This document shows, in pieces, positions 8,801-16,083 of a stretch of DNA of 36,551 bases. This stretch comes from Thermoplasmata archaeon (GTDB lineage: Archaea; Thermoplasmatota; E2; DHVEG-1): the NCBI GenBank assembly GCA_020054475.1, contig JAHWGJ010000018.1:1-36551 (forward strand), read 5' to 3'. The notes below the pieces were generated by a model that saw only the letters and a list, made by a program, of their open reading frames with translations, ran no database searches and was not told the origin of the DNA. Both the position numbers and the translations under genes were made by a program. Position 1 is the first letter of the stretch. Each line of letters opens with the position of its first letter.

Positions 8801-9559
8801 GCAAATGATGGAAATGCATATCCAAATTTTGCAACACAAGAAGTAAAAGCTGCATTCTCCTCAAATGGAAGATTCTATGAAGGTCATTGTATATGGGAAA
8901 ACAGTTTAGAACGATTCAATGCCGGTGCATCAATTAATTATTATTCAGGACATGGAACAGGTGGATCAGGTGTTTCATTCCAATATAAAAACATAGCCCA
9001 AGATTTCCCACTAGCAGAACCAAAATACGAAAATTTATATGACTTTGATTGGTGGGATTCATGGCGAGGATATAGTGGATATGATGATTCACAAACTAAA
9101 ACAGCAAGATGGGGCGGAGCATCAGGATATAGTGCAGCAGAACCAGGACTTTATGACCTTATTCACTTTAAATGGATAGATCAAGGATTTGGAAATTTAC
9201 ATAGCGAATTTGAATTTTGGAGTTCATGTTCAACAGGTGATGGATACGGACCTCTTGTATATTTAGCTCATGGTTCAATATTATGGTCTGGTGCATCTGG
9301 ATCCGTATACGGAATTCAGGATGATCTACACAATGGATGGGTATTTCATGATATGTTAGTAGAAGGAAAGCCTGTAGGACCATCTATTGCACAATATCAA
9401 TGGCTATTTGATCGTGATTATACTACCAATGATCCAACAACATTATATGGAACTTCAACTTGGTTCCAAGGTGGATTAACTGGAGAAAAAATTCTTTTCG
9501 GAGATCCATTAATGCAAATCTATTCACCTGAATGGATTGAGCCAACACCAATAGCATAA
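5855..9559 (+). CDS. Secreted gingipain-like cysteine peptidase (family C25)
   Basis: A 1234-residue exported protein. Residues 1-30 form a signal peptide ending near PSFSA. Two pre-peptidase beta-sandwich (PPC) domains follow (about 110-195 and 215-323), each with a D-x-D-W/Y-Y-x-F core. The C-terminal half resembles peptidase C25: NYYSGHG places the catalytic His at 1033 and FWSSCSTG the nucleophile Cys at 1125. Aromatic and acidic residues are abundant and lysine is scarce, as in secreted proteins. C25 enzymes cut after Arg or Lys in known members; the specificity here is unknown. No C-terminal membrane helix is seen, so the protein may be free or held non-covalently. Such peptidases are reported from Marine Benthic Group D archaea as tools for degrading detrital protein. 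The gene is monocistronic, with its own TATA box and terminator. Confidence 0.85.
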   Translation: MKKPNYNKIGAVLVAIFFLGVALTIPSFSATSENNILTPNNNKNSYQTFGPLDFEENTEHPVIGYEQGYIRQEEVSFAGEQNDMNYNVDAGNRLQRSLPIWIGEQVDLAPGRGRTGSLDPDNGDDADYYRFTVCAGQTIQASLSSAYDYDIQILDLEGTFVGQSYTAEETGLYFTGIIANDGAGAGEYTMSITLNGQNDADSGSDAGNSINSALSISPGIYSGYLDVNDHEDWYSFNVNSGQGIFLTIDSPEKNDMDIYLYDPSNELVHSEKWYGDDELEFPATESGIWKIKIDTFPGWDAEIWPDDYLLYGSGAYILDLTVGGTAEAPIVADPQPDITPIAKSFIVNDDPDSNKDEYGYIAAIPAANYIDNGQRYVSPIFYQGVDKLSTWFTTVDDTTQYLIDDWNTYLTRHSMAPEEFVVPADPLQAAADIATNNWESSNKAVLVCDGSSFNDEIETIIDGDYSLSSSPNIETYAPGEFTDFDGNSAVIKYLGKQWGAIHLIATGEDFSGNTGLVTPRYESLKFDDWPSPYDVNGPDYDTWYPITKPGIWIPEVTSEGGLEELQIILYEGDRYTIPVDTTDCSIEVNLETEEESTLLAILVDPLGNVRRPNVPRWNGGEIQPIHYWNGGHWEHNSDDYRYWIVEPHTEVSYELHYPMEGNWDLIVVPYINHPEKTVTFNGDYHLTANIRNHNPDRVNAAMSASNGAVIASINHAPLLFVTEDSIPSQTSNVLTSLGVNEIIFVNIGDVSSASPTGSVTEYTTMQQVIDAIKSDSNSPNYNVITSLGSGDGYFAPSAMLAAYRISPVLNIGEAPDAYDANDKHGSWREWSSEGYHGSISPAHLPMVNEPIDISNPPTIFSLLIYFLTHDQQIPPLGLDLKLQWNNDVYQGMHDLIDGYGLDLEGPEGYCFVAHKYTDIRDIIGQTMTGNNSYSGQIPGETPAFSSAQIVRSILYPALIFANPGRDVTTSQIINYPDGYNWRANDGNAYPNFATQEVKAAFSSNGRFYEGHCIWENSLERFNAGASINYYSGHGTGGSGVSFQYKNIAQDFPLAEPKYENLYDFDWWDSWRGYSGYDDSQTKTARWGGASGYSAAEPGLYDLIHFKWIDQGFGNLHSEFEFWSSCSTGDGYGPLVYLAHGSILWSGASGSVYGIQDDLHNGWVFHDMLVEGKPVGPSIAQYQWLFDRDYTTNDPTTLYGTSTWFQGGLTGEKILFGDPLMQIYSPEWIEPTPIA

Positions 9560-9570
9560 TAATAAAATTT

Positions 9571-9608
9571 GAGGAAAAATTTATAATCCTCTTTTTTTCT
9601 TTTTTTTA
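9571..9608 (+). terminator. Stem-loop and oligo-T terminator after the C25 peptidase
   Basis: GAGGA (9571-9575) pairs with TCCTC (9587-9591) across an AT-rich loop, followed by two T-runs broken by one C. It begins 12 bp after the peptidase stop. Confidence 0.75.
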
Positions 9609-9627
9609 CTATAAAATTAATCTATAA

Positions 9628-11385
9628 TTATTTTTTTAACAATCCATTCTTTTTATAAATATCCAATTGAACCTTTGAAAAAGATTTTGAGAAATATTTT
9701 TTATTTTTTGTTTTATCAATTATTTCCCCAGTTGAATAGTCTATACTTAAAATATCCATATTATCAATCTTATTCGTAACATCATCAATTGTAAGTATTG
9801 GTAAGGCATTATTTATTGCATTTCTTTCGTATATTGACCCGAATGATTCTCCAATTATTGTACTAATTCCTAGTGATTTAAAACAATCAACTGCTTGTTG
9901 TCTTGAACTACCGCAGCCAAAATTTTTTCCAACAACAATAATATCCCCTTTCTTTGCATTTTTTGCAAAATCTTTATAACCTTCAAGATTGTCAAAAGTA
10001 TATTCACCCATTTTATCAATATCAGTAATTGATAAATATCTATTATGAAAAATCATATCAGTGTCAATATTATCTTTTTTTATAACCCAAGCTTTACCCT
10101 CCACTTTTAAAGGAGGATTAAAAACATAATAATCTTTTTGTATATCTGATTTTTTAATTTTAGTACTTGAAAAAAATTTCGGATTTTCTGGGATGGCATC
10201 CTCTGTTGTTATATAACCCGATATCAATGAAGCTGCAACAGTTGAAGGTGACGCTAAGTAAATATCACCTTTACCTTGTTTACCTAAAAAATTTCGATTT
10301 CCGGATGAAATTGATACTTCCCCGTTTCCGGTTTGTCCAATTTGACCAGCTGCACAACCCGCACAACCAGCTGAACCAACTAGTGCTCCCCCCTCCTTAA
10401 ATATTTTTATTATACCTTCATCTAAACATTGTTTCCATATTTTATCTGTAGATGGAACTATCTTTAAAACTCTTCCAGGAGCAATTTTTCTTCCTTTTAA
10501 TATCTTAGCAACTTTCCTCATATCCTCCATACGACCATTGGTACATGATCCTATAAAACCGGAATCCACTAATTTATTAGAAGCATTTTCAATACTTATA
10601 ACGTCTTCGGGATGTCCTGGTCTAGAAAGCATAGGACCAATATTAGATATGTCAATATCAATAATTTTATCATATTCTGCGTCAACAACAGCTTTATAGC
10701 CATCCGTAGATGGAAATAATATAATTATACCACCCATCTCAGTAGCCATAGAAGCAATTGTTATTTTACCATCAATTGAAAGATTCTCAATATAATCTCC
10801 ATATATCTCTGCTGCATATCCCAAGAGTCCATTAGCGCCAATTTCCTTTAAAATTTTTAAAACAATATCCTTTGGAGATGCTAATCTAGATGGATTACCT
10901 ATAATATTTAATTTAATTGTTGGAGGAACTTTAAACCATACTTTACCATATGCCCATGCATGAGCAATATCCTTATCACCCATCCCCTGACCAAAAGCAC
11001 CAATTGCACCAAGAATATTTGCATGAGAATCAGTTGAAATAATTGTATTACCCGGTTTTACAATATTTTCATCAATTACAATATGAGTTCCTATGCCTTC
11101 ATTTATGTCAAAAACTTTGATATTATTTTCTCTTGCAAAAATTCTACATATTTGTTGATTTGCCGCATATTTTTGATCACATCCTCCAGGATTGCAATCA
11201 AACGTGAAAAAAGTTTTATTAGGATCATTAATAGATAAATTATTTTCCTGAAGATTTTTTACAACATTGGCGCCACCAAAATCTCTAGCAACACGAACGT
11301 CAATATCAACATCAATAATATCTCCAACATTAGCTTTACTCTCTGAATGACTTTCAAATATTTTCTGAATAATATTTTTTCTCAT
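9628..11385 (-). CDS. Aconitase-family hydratase, fused large and small domains
   Basis: A 585-residue iron-sulfur hydratase in which the large (LeuC-like) and small (LeuD-like swivelling) parts are one chain. Cluster ligands are probably Cys281 (GSCTNGR), Cys341 and Cys344 (GCAGC). ISTDSHA (about 116-122) and SGNRNF (about 361-366) are active-site strings of the family. The small domain has DNIDTD and GKNFGCGSSRQQA (about 486-498). Its specificity loop reads RYLSITD, not a pattern I can assign. The start is put at the ATG at 11385, since the longer TTG start at 11403 adds six residues before the usual MxKxIxxKI beginning. It ends a four-gene operon with a CoA-transferase and a citryl-CoA-lyase-like protein, so substrates such as citrate/isocitrate or citramalate/citraconate are more likely than leucine-pathway ones. 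This is inference. Confidence 0.85.
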   Translation of the reverse strand: MRKNIIQKIFESHSESKANVGDIIDVDIDVRVARDFGGANVVKNLQENNLSINDPNKTFFTFDCNPGGCDQKYAANQQICRIFARENNIKVFDINEGIGTHIVIDENIVKPGNTIISTDSHANILGAIGAFGQGMGDKDIAHAWAYGKVWFKVPPTIKLNIIGNPSRLASPKDIVLKILKEIGANGLLGYAAEIYGDYIENLSIDGKITIASMATEMGGIIILFPSTDGYKAVVDAEYDKIIDIDISNIGPMLSRPGHPEDVISIENASNKLVDSGFIGSCTNGRMEDMRKVAKILKGRKIAPGRVLKIVPSTDKIWKQCLDEGIIKIFKEGGALVGSAGCAGCAAGQIGQTGNGEVSISSGNRNFLGKQGKGDIYLASPSTVAASLISGYITTEDAIPENPKFFSSTKIKKSDIQKDYYVFNPPLKVEGKAWVIKKDNIDTDMIFHNRYLSITDIDKMGEYTFDNLEGYKDFAKNAKKGDIIVVGKNFGCGSSRQQAVDCFKSLGISTIIGESFGSIYERNAINNALPILTIDDVTNKIDNMDILSIDYSTGEIIDKTKNKKYFSKSFSKVQLDIYKKNGLLKK

Positions 11386-11414
11386 ATTATAAACCCATAA
11401 CAAAAAAATTGTAA

Positions 11415-12188
11415 CTATGACGGCAAATCTCGTTCTTTCGGACCATCATATTCACAATCAATATCACATAATTTTCTCATCGGTTTAAATTCAGTTTGCT
11501 CCTCATAAACTTGAGCAGTTAAACCTGCAGTTCTACCTATTAAAAAGAATGCTTTTCCGAGTCTCCAATCAAATCCCATATCTGATATTATCGCAGCAAT
11601 AGCGCCATCAACATTAATTGGTAATTTTTTACCAACAATTTTTTCAAAAGATTCCTCAATAGCTTTTGTCAGAGCAATATGATCCTTACTAATTTGCATT
11701 TTTTCTGCAATATAATATAGTTTTTTCGTTCTAGGATCTGATGTATGAACTCTATGACCAAAGCCAAGAATCTTTTTATTTTTCTCTCTTGATTCTCTAA
11801 CAAGAATATCAGCAATTTCATTTACATTAAATCCTTCTTTACGCATACGTTTTATTCCATCCTGGAAAAATTTTGCTCCTTTTTCAATCGCTCCACCATG
11901 AGCATCCCCAATAGAAAGAATTCCTGCTGCAACAGCTGTAGGAAGAGGAACTTCCCCAGTTGCAACAGTTCTTGCGGCAATTGAAGAAGGAGATGTAACT
12001 CCATGATCTATAGTTGCAGAAAGAATAGCATCCATCATTTCACCATATTCTTTTGAAGGTAGTTCCCCTTTTAGAATTAAATATACAATATGAGCAAATG
12101 GCCTATTTCCTATCAAATCTTCCTGCCTATACCCCTTTGTTACTAAATGATTAGGTTCTACTTTTGTAATTTTAGTATTCCACTTCAT
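11415..12188 (-). CDS. Stand-alone citryl-CoA-lyase-type protein (citrate synthase fold)
   Basis: At 257 residues it is much shorter than citrate synthase (about 370-430) and matches the stand-alone citryl-CoA lyases related to the C-terminal part of ATP-citrate lyase. The three catalytic residues of the fold are present: His97 (DAHGGA), His145 (GFGHRVHTSDPR) and Asp194 (INVDGA). DHG at 61-63 is also typical of the lyase group. The expected reaction is reversible C-C cleavage of an (S)-hydroxyacyl-CoA such as citryl-CoA to oxaloacetate and acetyl-CoA. The gene follows the CitF-type gene by 3 bp. No partner for ATP-dependent citryl-CoA formation is encoded nearby. Cleavage of citramalyl-CoA to pyruvate and acetyl-CoA is the main alternative. 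Confidence 0.85.
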   Translation of the reverse strand: MKWNTKITKVEPNHLVTKGYRQEDLIGNRPFAHIVYLILKGELPSKEYGEMMDAILSATIDHGVTSPSSIAARTVATGEVPLPTAVAAGILSIGDAHGGAIEKGAKFFQDGIKRMRKEGFNVNEIADILVRESREKNKKILGFGHRVHTSDPRTKKLYYIAEKMQISKDHIALTKAIEESFEKIVGKKLPINVDGAIAAIISDMGFDWRLGKAFFLIGRTAGLTAQVYEEQTEFKPMRKLCDIDCEYDGPKERDLPS

Positions 12189-12191
12189 TTT

Positions 12192-13685
12192 TTATTCCAA
12201 TCCTTTAACTTTTTTTATAACATCTAAAACTGATCCGTCAAACCATTTTGTACATCCCACAAGTTTATCCTCAAATTCCAATTCTTGAGGTCCACCAGTA
12301 GCATCATATGCAATATCTTTTAATTCTTCAATAGTAACTATATTCAAATTTTTATTAATTTTTTCTATCAAATCTTTTCTTCTAGGATTTATCGCAATAC
12401 CATTATCAGTAACAATTGCGTCTACAACTTCCCCCGGAGTTGTAATAGTAGTAACCTTTTCTCTCACAATTGGATTTGTTTTTCTAAATACAGGACAAGT
12501 AATAATACATAAAGAAGCCCCAGCAGCAGTATCTTGATGCCCACCAATTCCATGTAGTAATCTACCATCACTATGAGTATTAACATTCACATTAAAATCA
12601 ACATCAACCTCAGTTGCACCTAAAACAACAGTATCAAGACCATCAATCGTTCTACCTTTTGAAGTAGGATCAGCATAATGACCAATATCTGCAGGCATAC
12701 CAATATTATCTTGAATGAATTTAACTGAATAATCATCAAAAACTTGAGAATAATAAATATTTTTAACTCGACCAGATTTATAAATATCGACAATAAGTTT
12801 CGTTAAACCGCCGGTTGCAGTTGAAGCAGTAACATTTTTTTCTTCTAATCTTTCACCAAGATATTTCATAGCAGCAAGTGAAATTCCGCCAGCTCCAGAC
12901 TGAAAAACCATTCCATCTTTAATTATTCCCACAGCATCCATTATTTCAACACAGTTATATGCAATTTTTAACTTCATTGGATTCTTAGTTATCTCTGTTG
13001 TACCAGACATAATATTTTTTGGATTTCCAATTCGATCAATCTGTGCAACATAATCAACATATCTCTCTTGAATTTCCTGATATTTATTTGGATATTCAAT
13101 AACATTATCAGTTACAACAATAACATGATCCGCTTTCATTGCATCAACTTGAGAATATGATATCGGACCAAAAGCATTATTACCAATTATACCGGTAGAA
13201 TTTCCTCGTTCATCAGAAGAGGATGATGCAATTATTGCAATATCAACATGGATTTCACCTGATTTTATTGCAGCCCATCTACCTCCATGAGAACGTAAAA
13301 CAACAGGATAAGGTAGTGGATTCCTTGATATATAATCTCCTACAACACCATTTATGCTACCTTCAATACGATTCACTACACCTTCCTTAATAAAATCAAT
13401 TATAGGATTATGTACATTAAACATTGCAGTCTGTGCAAGCATTATATTACTAACCCCAAGATTTTTCACAGTTTCAAGTGTTTTATTAATTACAAAATCA
13501 CCATTACGAAGTTGATGATGAAAAGAGAGAGTCATACCATCTTTAATGCCACATTTACTAAGCGCTTCAGTTAAACTAGTAACCTTTGAAGAATAACTAT
13601 ATTTTTTTGCACCTGAAAAAGGTTTATAAGTTTTCCCAGAAATATTAGTTTCAATTAACCTTCCCGCAGTATTTGCAATCCTCAT
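12192..13685 (-). CDS. citF: Citrate lyase alpha-type CoA-transferase
   Basis: A 497-residue homologue of the alpha subunit of citrate or citramalate lyase, close to the usual length. Recognisable segments are FHHQLRNGD (55-63), SSSSDERGNSTG (154-165), the Gly-rich FQSGAGG (261-267) and HGIGGHQDTAAGA (378-390). In bacterial citrate lyase this subunit exchanges the acetyl group on the carrier protein for citrate. Here no gene for the carrier (CitD), for the lyase subunit CitE or for prosthetic-group enzymes (CitC, CitG, CitX) is in the operon. The isolated alpha subunit is known to act as a CoA-transferase on free CoA esters, so CoA could replace the carrier. The gene lies 4 bp after the HD gene and 3 bp before the lyase gene. 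Confidence 0.85.
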   Translation of the reverse strand: MRIANTAGRLIETNISGKTYKPFSGAKKYSYSSKVTSLTEALSKCGIKDGMTLSFHHQLRNGDFVINKTLETVKNLGVSNIMLAQTAMFNVHNPIIDFIKEGVVNRIEGSINGVVGDYISRNPLPYPVVLRSHGGRWAAIKSGEIHVDIAIIASSSSDERGNSTGIIGNNAFGPISYSQVDAMKADHVIVVTDNVIEYPNKYQEIQERYVDYVAQIDRIGNPKNIMSGTTEITKNPMKLKIAYNCVEIMDAVGIIKDGMVFQSGAGGISLAAMKYLGERLEEKNVTASTATGGLTKLIVDIYKSGRVKNIYYSQVFDDYSVKFIQDNIGMPADIGHYADPTSKGRTIDGLDTVVLGATEVDVDFNVNVNTHSDGRLLHGIGGHQDTAAGASLCIITCPVFRKTNPIVREKVTTITTPGEVVDAIVTDNGIAINPRRKDLIEKINKNLNIVTIEELKDIAYDATGGPQELEFEDKLVGCTKWFDGSVLDVIKKVKGLE

Positions 13686-13689
13686 AAAT

Positions 13690-14211
13690 TTACACCAATG
13701 ATTTCTTTATCTCAAAATCAATAAAATCACTATGATTAATAATTATAGATTCAATACTTCTATCAGTTATATCTCCTTCTTTAGAATGAGCATAAATAAT
13801 ATAGACCACTTCATCAGGTAAATTAAATTCTTTAGCAAGTAATGCACCAGAAACTGGATGGCGAAATTTATTAGCATATTCACATTTTATATATTTACCA
13901 TTTTTAAACTCATATTCCAAGAGTTTTCCAACATCATGGAGTAAAGCACCTGCAACTAAAAAATCTAAATTTATTTTTTCTTTTCTTTGATCAAATATGC
14001 TTTTTGCAATTTTTGTTATTCGTTTAGTATGATCAGTTAGTTTTCCAGAGTTTTCAATTAAAAGAGTGAATGGGGCATCATCAATTTTTTTCCATTTTCC
14101 ACGATAAGCAGCTTCCTTCCAAACTTCAACGACTTTATTTCTTAAATCTTCATCCTGAATTAAATTTAATTCATCTGAAAAACAACTCTCAATATCACTT
14201 TTTTCAATCAT
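13690..14211 (-). CDS. HD-domain phosphohydrolase, first gene of the citrate-lyase-like operon
   Basis: A 173-residue protein with an HD metal-binding domain: His61, the His92-Asp93 pair (LLHDVGK), His118 (RHPVSG), His142 (YAHSKEG) and Asp162 (HSDFIDF). This matches the H-HD-H-H-D pattern of HD hydrolases acting on nucleotides or other phosphates. It opens the operon and is separated from the CitF-type gene by 4 bp. No substrate can be assigned. Hydrolysis of a regulatory nucleotide or of damaged CoA-like metabolites are guesses. A TATA-like AATATTAATAAAG (minus strand, 14248-14260) lies upstream. Confidence 0.8.
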   Translation of the reverse strand: MIEKSDIESCFSDELNLIQDEDLRNKVVEVWKEAAYRGKWKKIDDAPFTLLIENSGKLTDHTKRITKIAKSIFDQRKEKINLDFLVAGALLHDVGKLLEYEFKNGKYIKCEYANKFRHPVSGALLAKEFNLPDEVVYIIYAHSKEGDITDRSIESIIINHSDFIDFEIKKSLV

Positions 14212-14247
14212 ATTACAACCCCAGATAGCCCCCCATATTTTATCTCT

Positions 14248-14260
14248 CTTTATTAATATT
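14248..14260 (-). promoter_or_regulatory. Probable TATA region of the citrate-lyase-like operon
   Basis: On the minus strand AATATTAATAAAG lies about 37-49 bp upstream of the HD gene start. Transcription starting about 25 bp downstream would give a leader of some 15-20 bases with a GGGG string but no classical Shine-Dalgarno. Confidence 0.35.
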
Positions 14261-14277
14261 ATGATAGGAACATTGCT

Positions 14278-14306
14278 AAAAAAAAAAATTTAAAAATAGA
14301 AAAAAA
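14278..14306 (-). terminator. Oligo-T terminator after the zinc-ribbon gene
   Basis: On the minus strand, runs of six, five and eleven T (14301-14306, 14292-14296, 14278-14288) follow directly after the stop codon at 14307. Archaeal RNA polymerase terminates at such T-tracts. It separates the zinc-ribbon gene from the operon below. Confidence 0.6.
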
Positions 14307-14540
14307 TTAATCAAAATCAGAACCAAGATCATATCCGCAATATGTACATTCATTACCATCTAATGGTTGATTACAACTAGGACATAAACTCTCACAATCA
14401 TAATTTTGCTTTTCAGCATAAATCGAACAACCACATTCTGAACAAACATAGTAATATGTTGACATTTGGTAAGTAATTTTCATTTCTGAACCACAATTTG
14501 GACAAGCACATACCTTTTTCAAATCAGATTCTACAATCAT
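14307..14540 (-). CDS. Small protein with tandem zinc ribbons
   Basis: Seventy-seven residues dominated by paired cysteines: CACPNCG (about 11-17) with CSECGC (about 33-38) form one ribbon, CPSC (about 53-56) with CTYCG (about 65-69) a second. There is no other domain. The tail is acidic (DLGSDFD). Proteins of this size are common in archaea and usually of unknown role. It has its own T-tract terminator, so it is probably not part of the citrate-lyase-like operon. Confidence 0.65.
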   Translation of the reverse strand: MIVESDLKKVCACPNCGSEMKITYQMSTYYYVCSECGCSIYAEKQNYDCESLCPSCNQPLDGNECTYCGYDLGSDFD

Positions 14541-14724
14541 ACCTAAATCTCCTCATATCTTTTATGGTTGAAATTGTCTGTCAAAAATAATATTTAAATT
14601 TAATGTGTAAAAATATCATAATTTAAAAAATATCAAAATAAATATTATCCGACAATATTGATAATAAATGTAAAGAAACATTTAATAATATTTATATCTA
14701 AAATAATAGTGTAGCGGATATTAC

Positions 14725-16008
14725 ATGTCTTCCAAGTCGAATTTAAAAATTAATATTAAAAAAATTGATGCAATAATTGTAGTAGTTTTGATAATTATTG
14801 CAGGTCTTGTTCTTATCAAAGCAGGATATATTTTTCCTTTTCAAGAAGACACATTTGAACCAGAACCTGATGATGAAATTAAACCCACACCTCCACCGCC
14901 TCCAACGCCTCCGGAGTCAATAACAATGGGGTATATGAGAGCAGTATCTCCTGAGGATGAAGGAGTCCATTTCGATAAAATTAATATTTGTAGAGAATGG
15001 TGGTATTTTAGTGCAGTATTTGATGAAAATAGTGATCTAAATGGATGGGTTGTTTCAATCAGTTTTAACCATATGGCTAGAGGTGATTTAATTGGAACAT
15101 CAAAACCGGATTTATTAGTTATTACACTACATGGACCCAACGGAGAAGAATATGGGGGAATGATTAATAAGGAGAGAGGGCTTGGAATTATTAAACAACC
15201 TACTTTAAAAGCTAATTCCCCTGGAGTAAATATAAGATATGAGGATTCATGGGCTGAAGGACAATCACCAGAATGGCATGTTCATGTTGAAGATAATGAA
15301 ATTGATAATAATCATGATATAATAATAGATCTAACCTATTTTGCTCCTTTTGAACCTGTATGGACAATTGGTGATAAAGCATTTGAAATATCCAGCAGCA
15401 ATCTTGCAAGCTATATTTTCACAGGATGTAAGGTAAATGGAAAAGTTATCATTGATAATCAAGAATATCTTGTTAATGGAACCGGGCATCACGAACATTC
15501 TTGGTCTCCAAATATGGTTAGTAGGGGATTAATTAACGGATGGGACTGGTCTCACATTATTTTAGAAAATGGATGGAATATTTATTATGCAAATTACTAT
15601 CCCGTCCCTCAATTTGTTTCATCTTTATCTTCAAAAATAAATCCATATGGATCATTAATATTAACTACAGACGAGGGAAATACTATAACTATTCTTGATA
15701 ATATAAATCCAGAAATTACTAAATCAAATGATGAAATATTCCCATTTGTCAAAATTCCTCTTGAAATTGATGTTAATGCAAAAGCAGGATTATCTCAACC
15801 TCTTTTATCAACATATAATATTGAATTTAATATTAATATTAAATCAGAAAACTCCTACGATAAAATATGGAAATTTCCTACTTATGTTGGAATGTCAGTA
15901 GGAAGAAGTTCTGTATCTGGTACAATCGGCTGGACTGATAACGATGGATATCACGAATTAGAATTAAATGGAATAGGCACACAGTGGAATATGAGAGCTT
16001 TATTATAA
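14725..16008 (+). CDS. Membrane-anchored CrtC/AttH lipocalin-like protein
   Basis: A 427-residue protein with an N-terminal membrane helix (about 16-34) and a Pro-rich linker (KPTPPPPPTPP, 53-63), then an exported domain. EWWYF (91-95) is the hallmark of the CrtC/AttH lipocalin-like superfamily (carotenoid 1,2-hydratase and relatives). The second hallmark, GTGHHEHSW with GWDW downstream (about 250-270), carries candidate catalytic or binding His and Trp residues. Bacterial members include carotenoid hydratases and other enzymes of secondary metabolism, as well as proteins of unknown role. An exported archaeal version without carotenoid genes nearby argues against simple transfer of that function. 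A TATA-like stretch lies at about 14688-14700. Confidence 0.75.
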   Translation: MSSKSNLKINIKKIDAIIVVVLIIIAGLVLIKAGYIFPFQEDTFEPEPDDEIKPTPPPPPTPPESITMGYMRAVSPEDEGVHFDKINICREWWYFSAVFDENSDLNGWVVSISFNHMARGDLIGTSKPDLLVITLHGPNGEEYGGMINKERGLGIIKQPTLKANSPGVNIRYEDSWAEGQSPEWHVHVEDNEIDNNHDIIIDLTYFAPFEPVWTIGDKAFEISSSNLASYIFTGCKVNGKVIIDNQEYLVNGTGHHEHSWSPNMVSRGLINGWDWSHIILENGWNIYYANYYPVPQFVSSLSSKINPYGSLILTTDEGNTITILDNINPEITKSNDEIFPFVKIPLEIDVNAKAGLSQPLLSTYNIEFNINIKSENSYDKIWKFPTYVGMSVGRSSVSGTIGWTDNDGYHELELNGIGTQWNMRALL

Positions 16009-16083
16009 TAAATTAAAATAATAATAATATTATTTAGAAAAATTTTAAATAATGAATTATTGTTTGAATATCGGAGCAATAAT

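Noticed and set aside
5869-9383. Long antisense and off-frame reading frames within the C25 peptidase gene
   Set aside because: They are low-complexity, His-rich translations caused by the codon bias of the real gene, with no starts, ribosome sites or domains.
9628-11385. Leucine-pathway isopropylmalate isomerase as the function of the fused hydratase
   Set aside because: No other leucine-pathway gene is nearby, and the operon partners point to citrate- or citramalate-type substrates. Not excluded by sequence alone.
11415-12188. A truncated citrate synthase pseudogene
   Set aside because: All three catalytic residues are present, the frame is intact, the length matches stand-alone citryl-CoA lyases and the gene is tightly placed in an operon.
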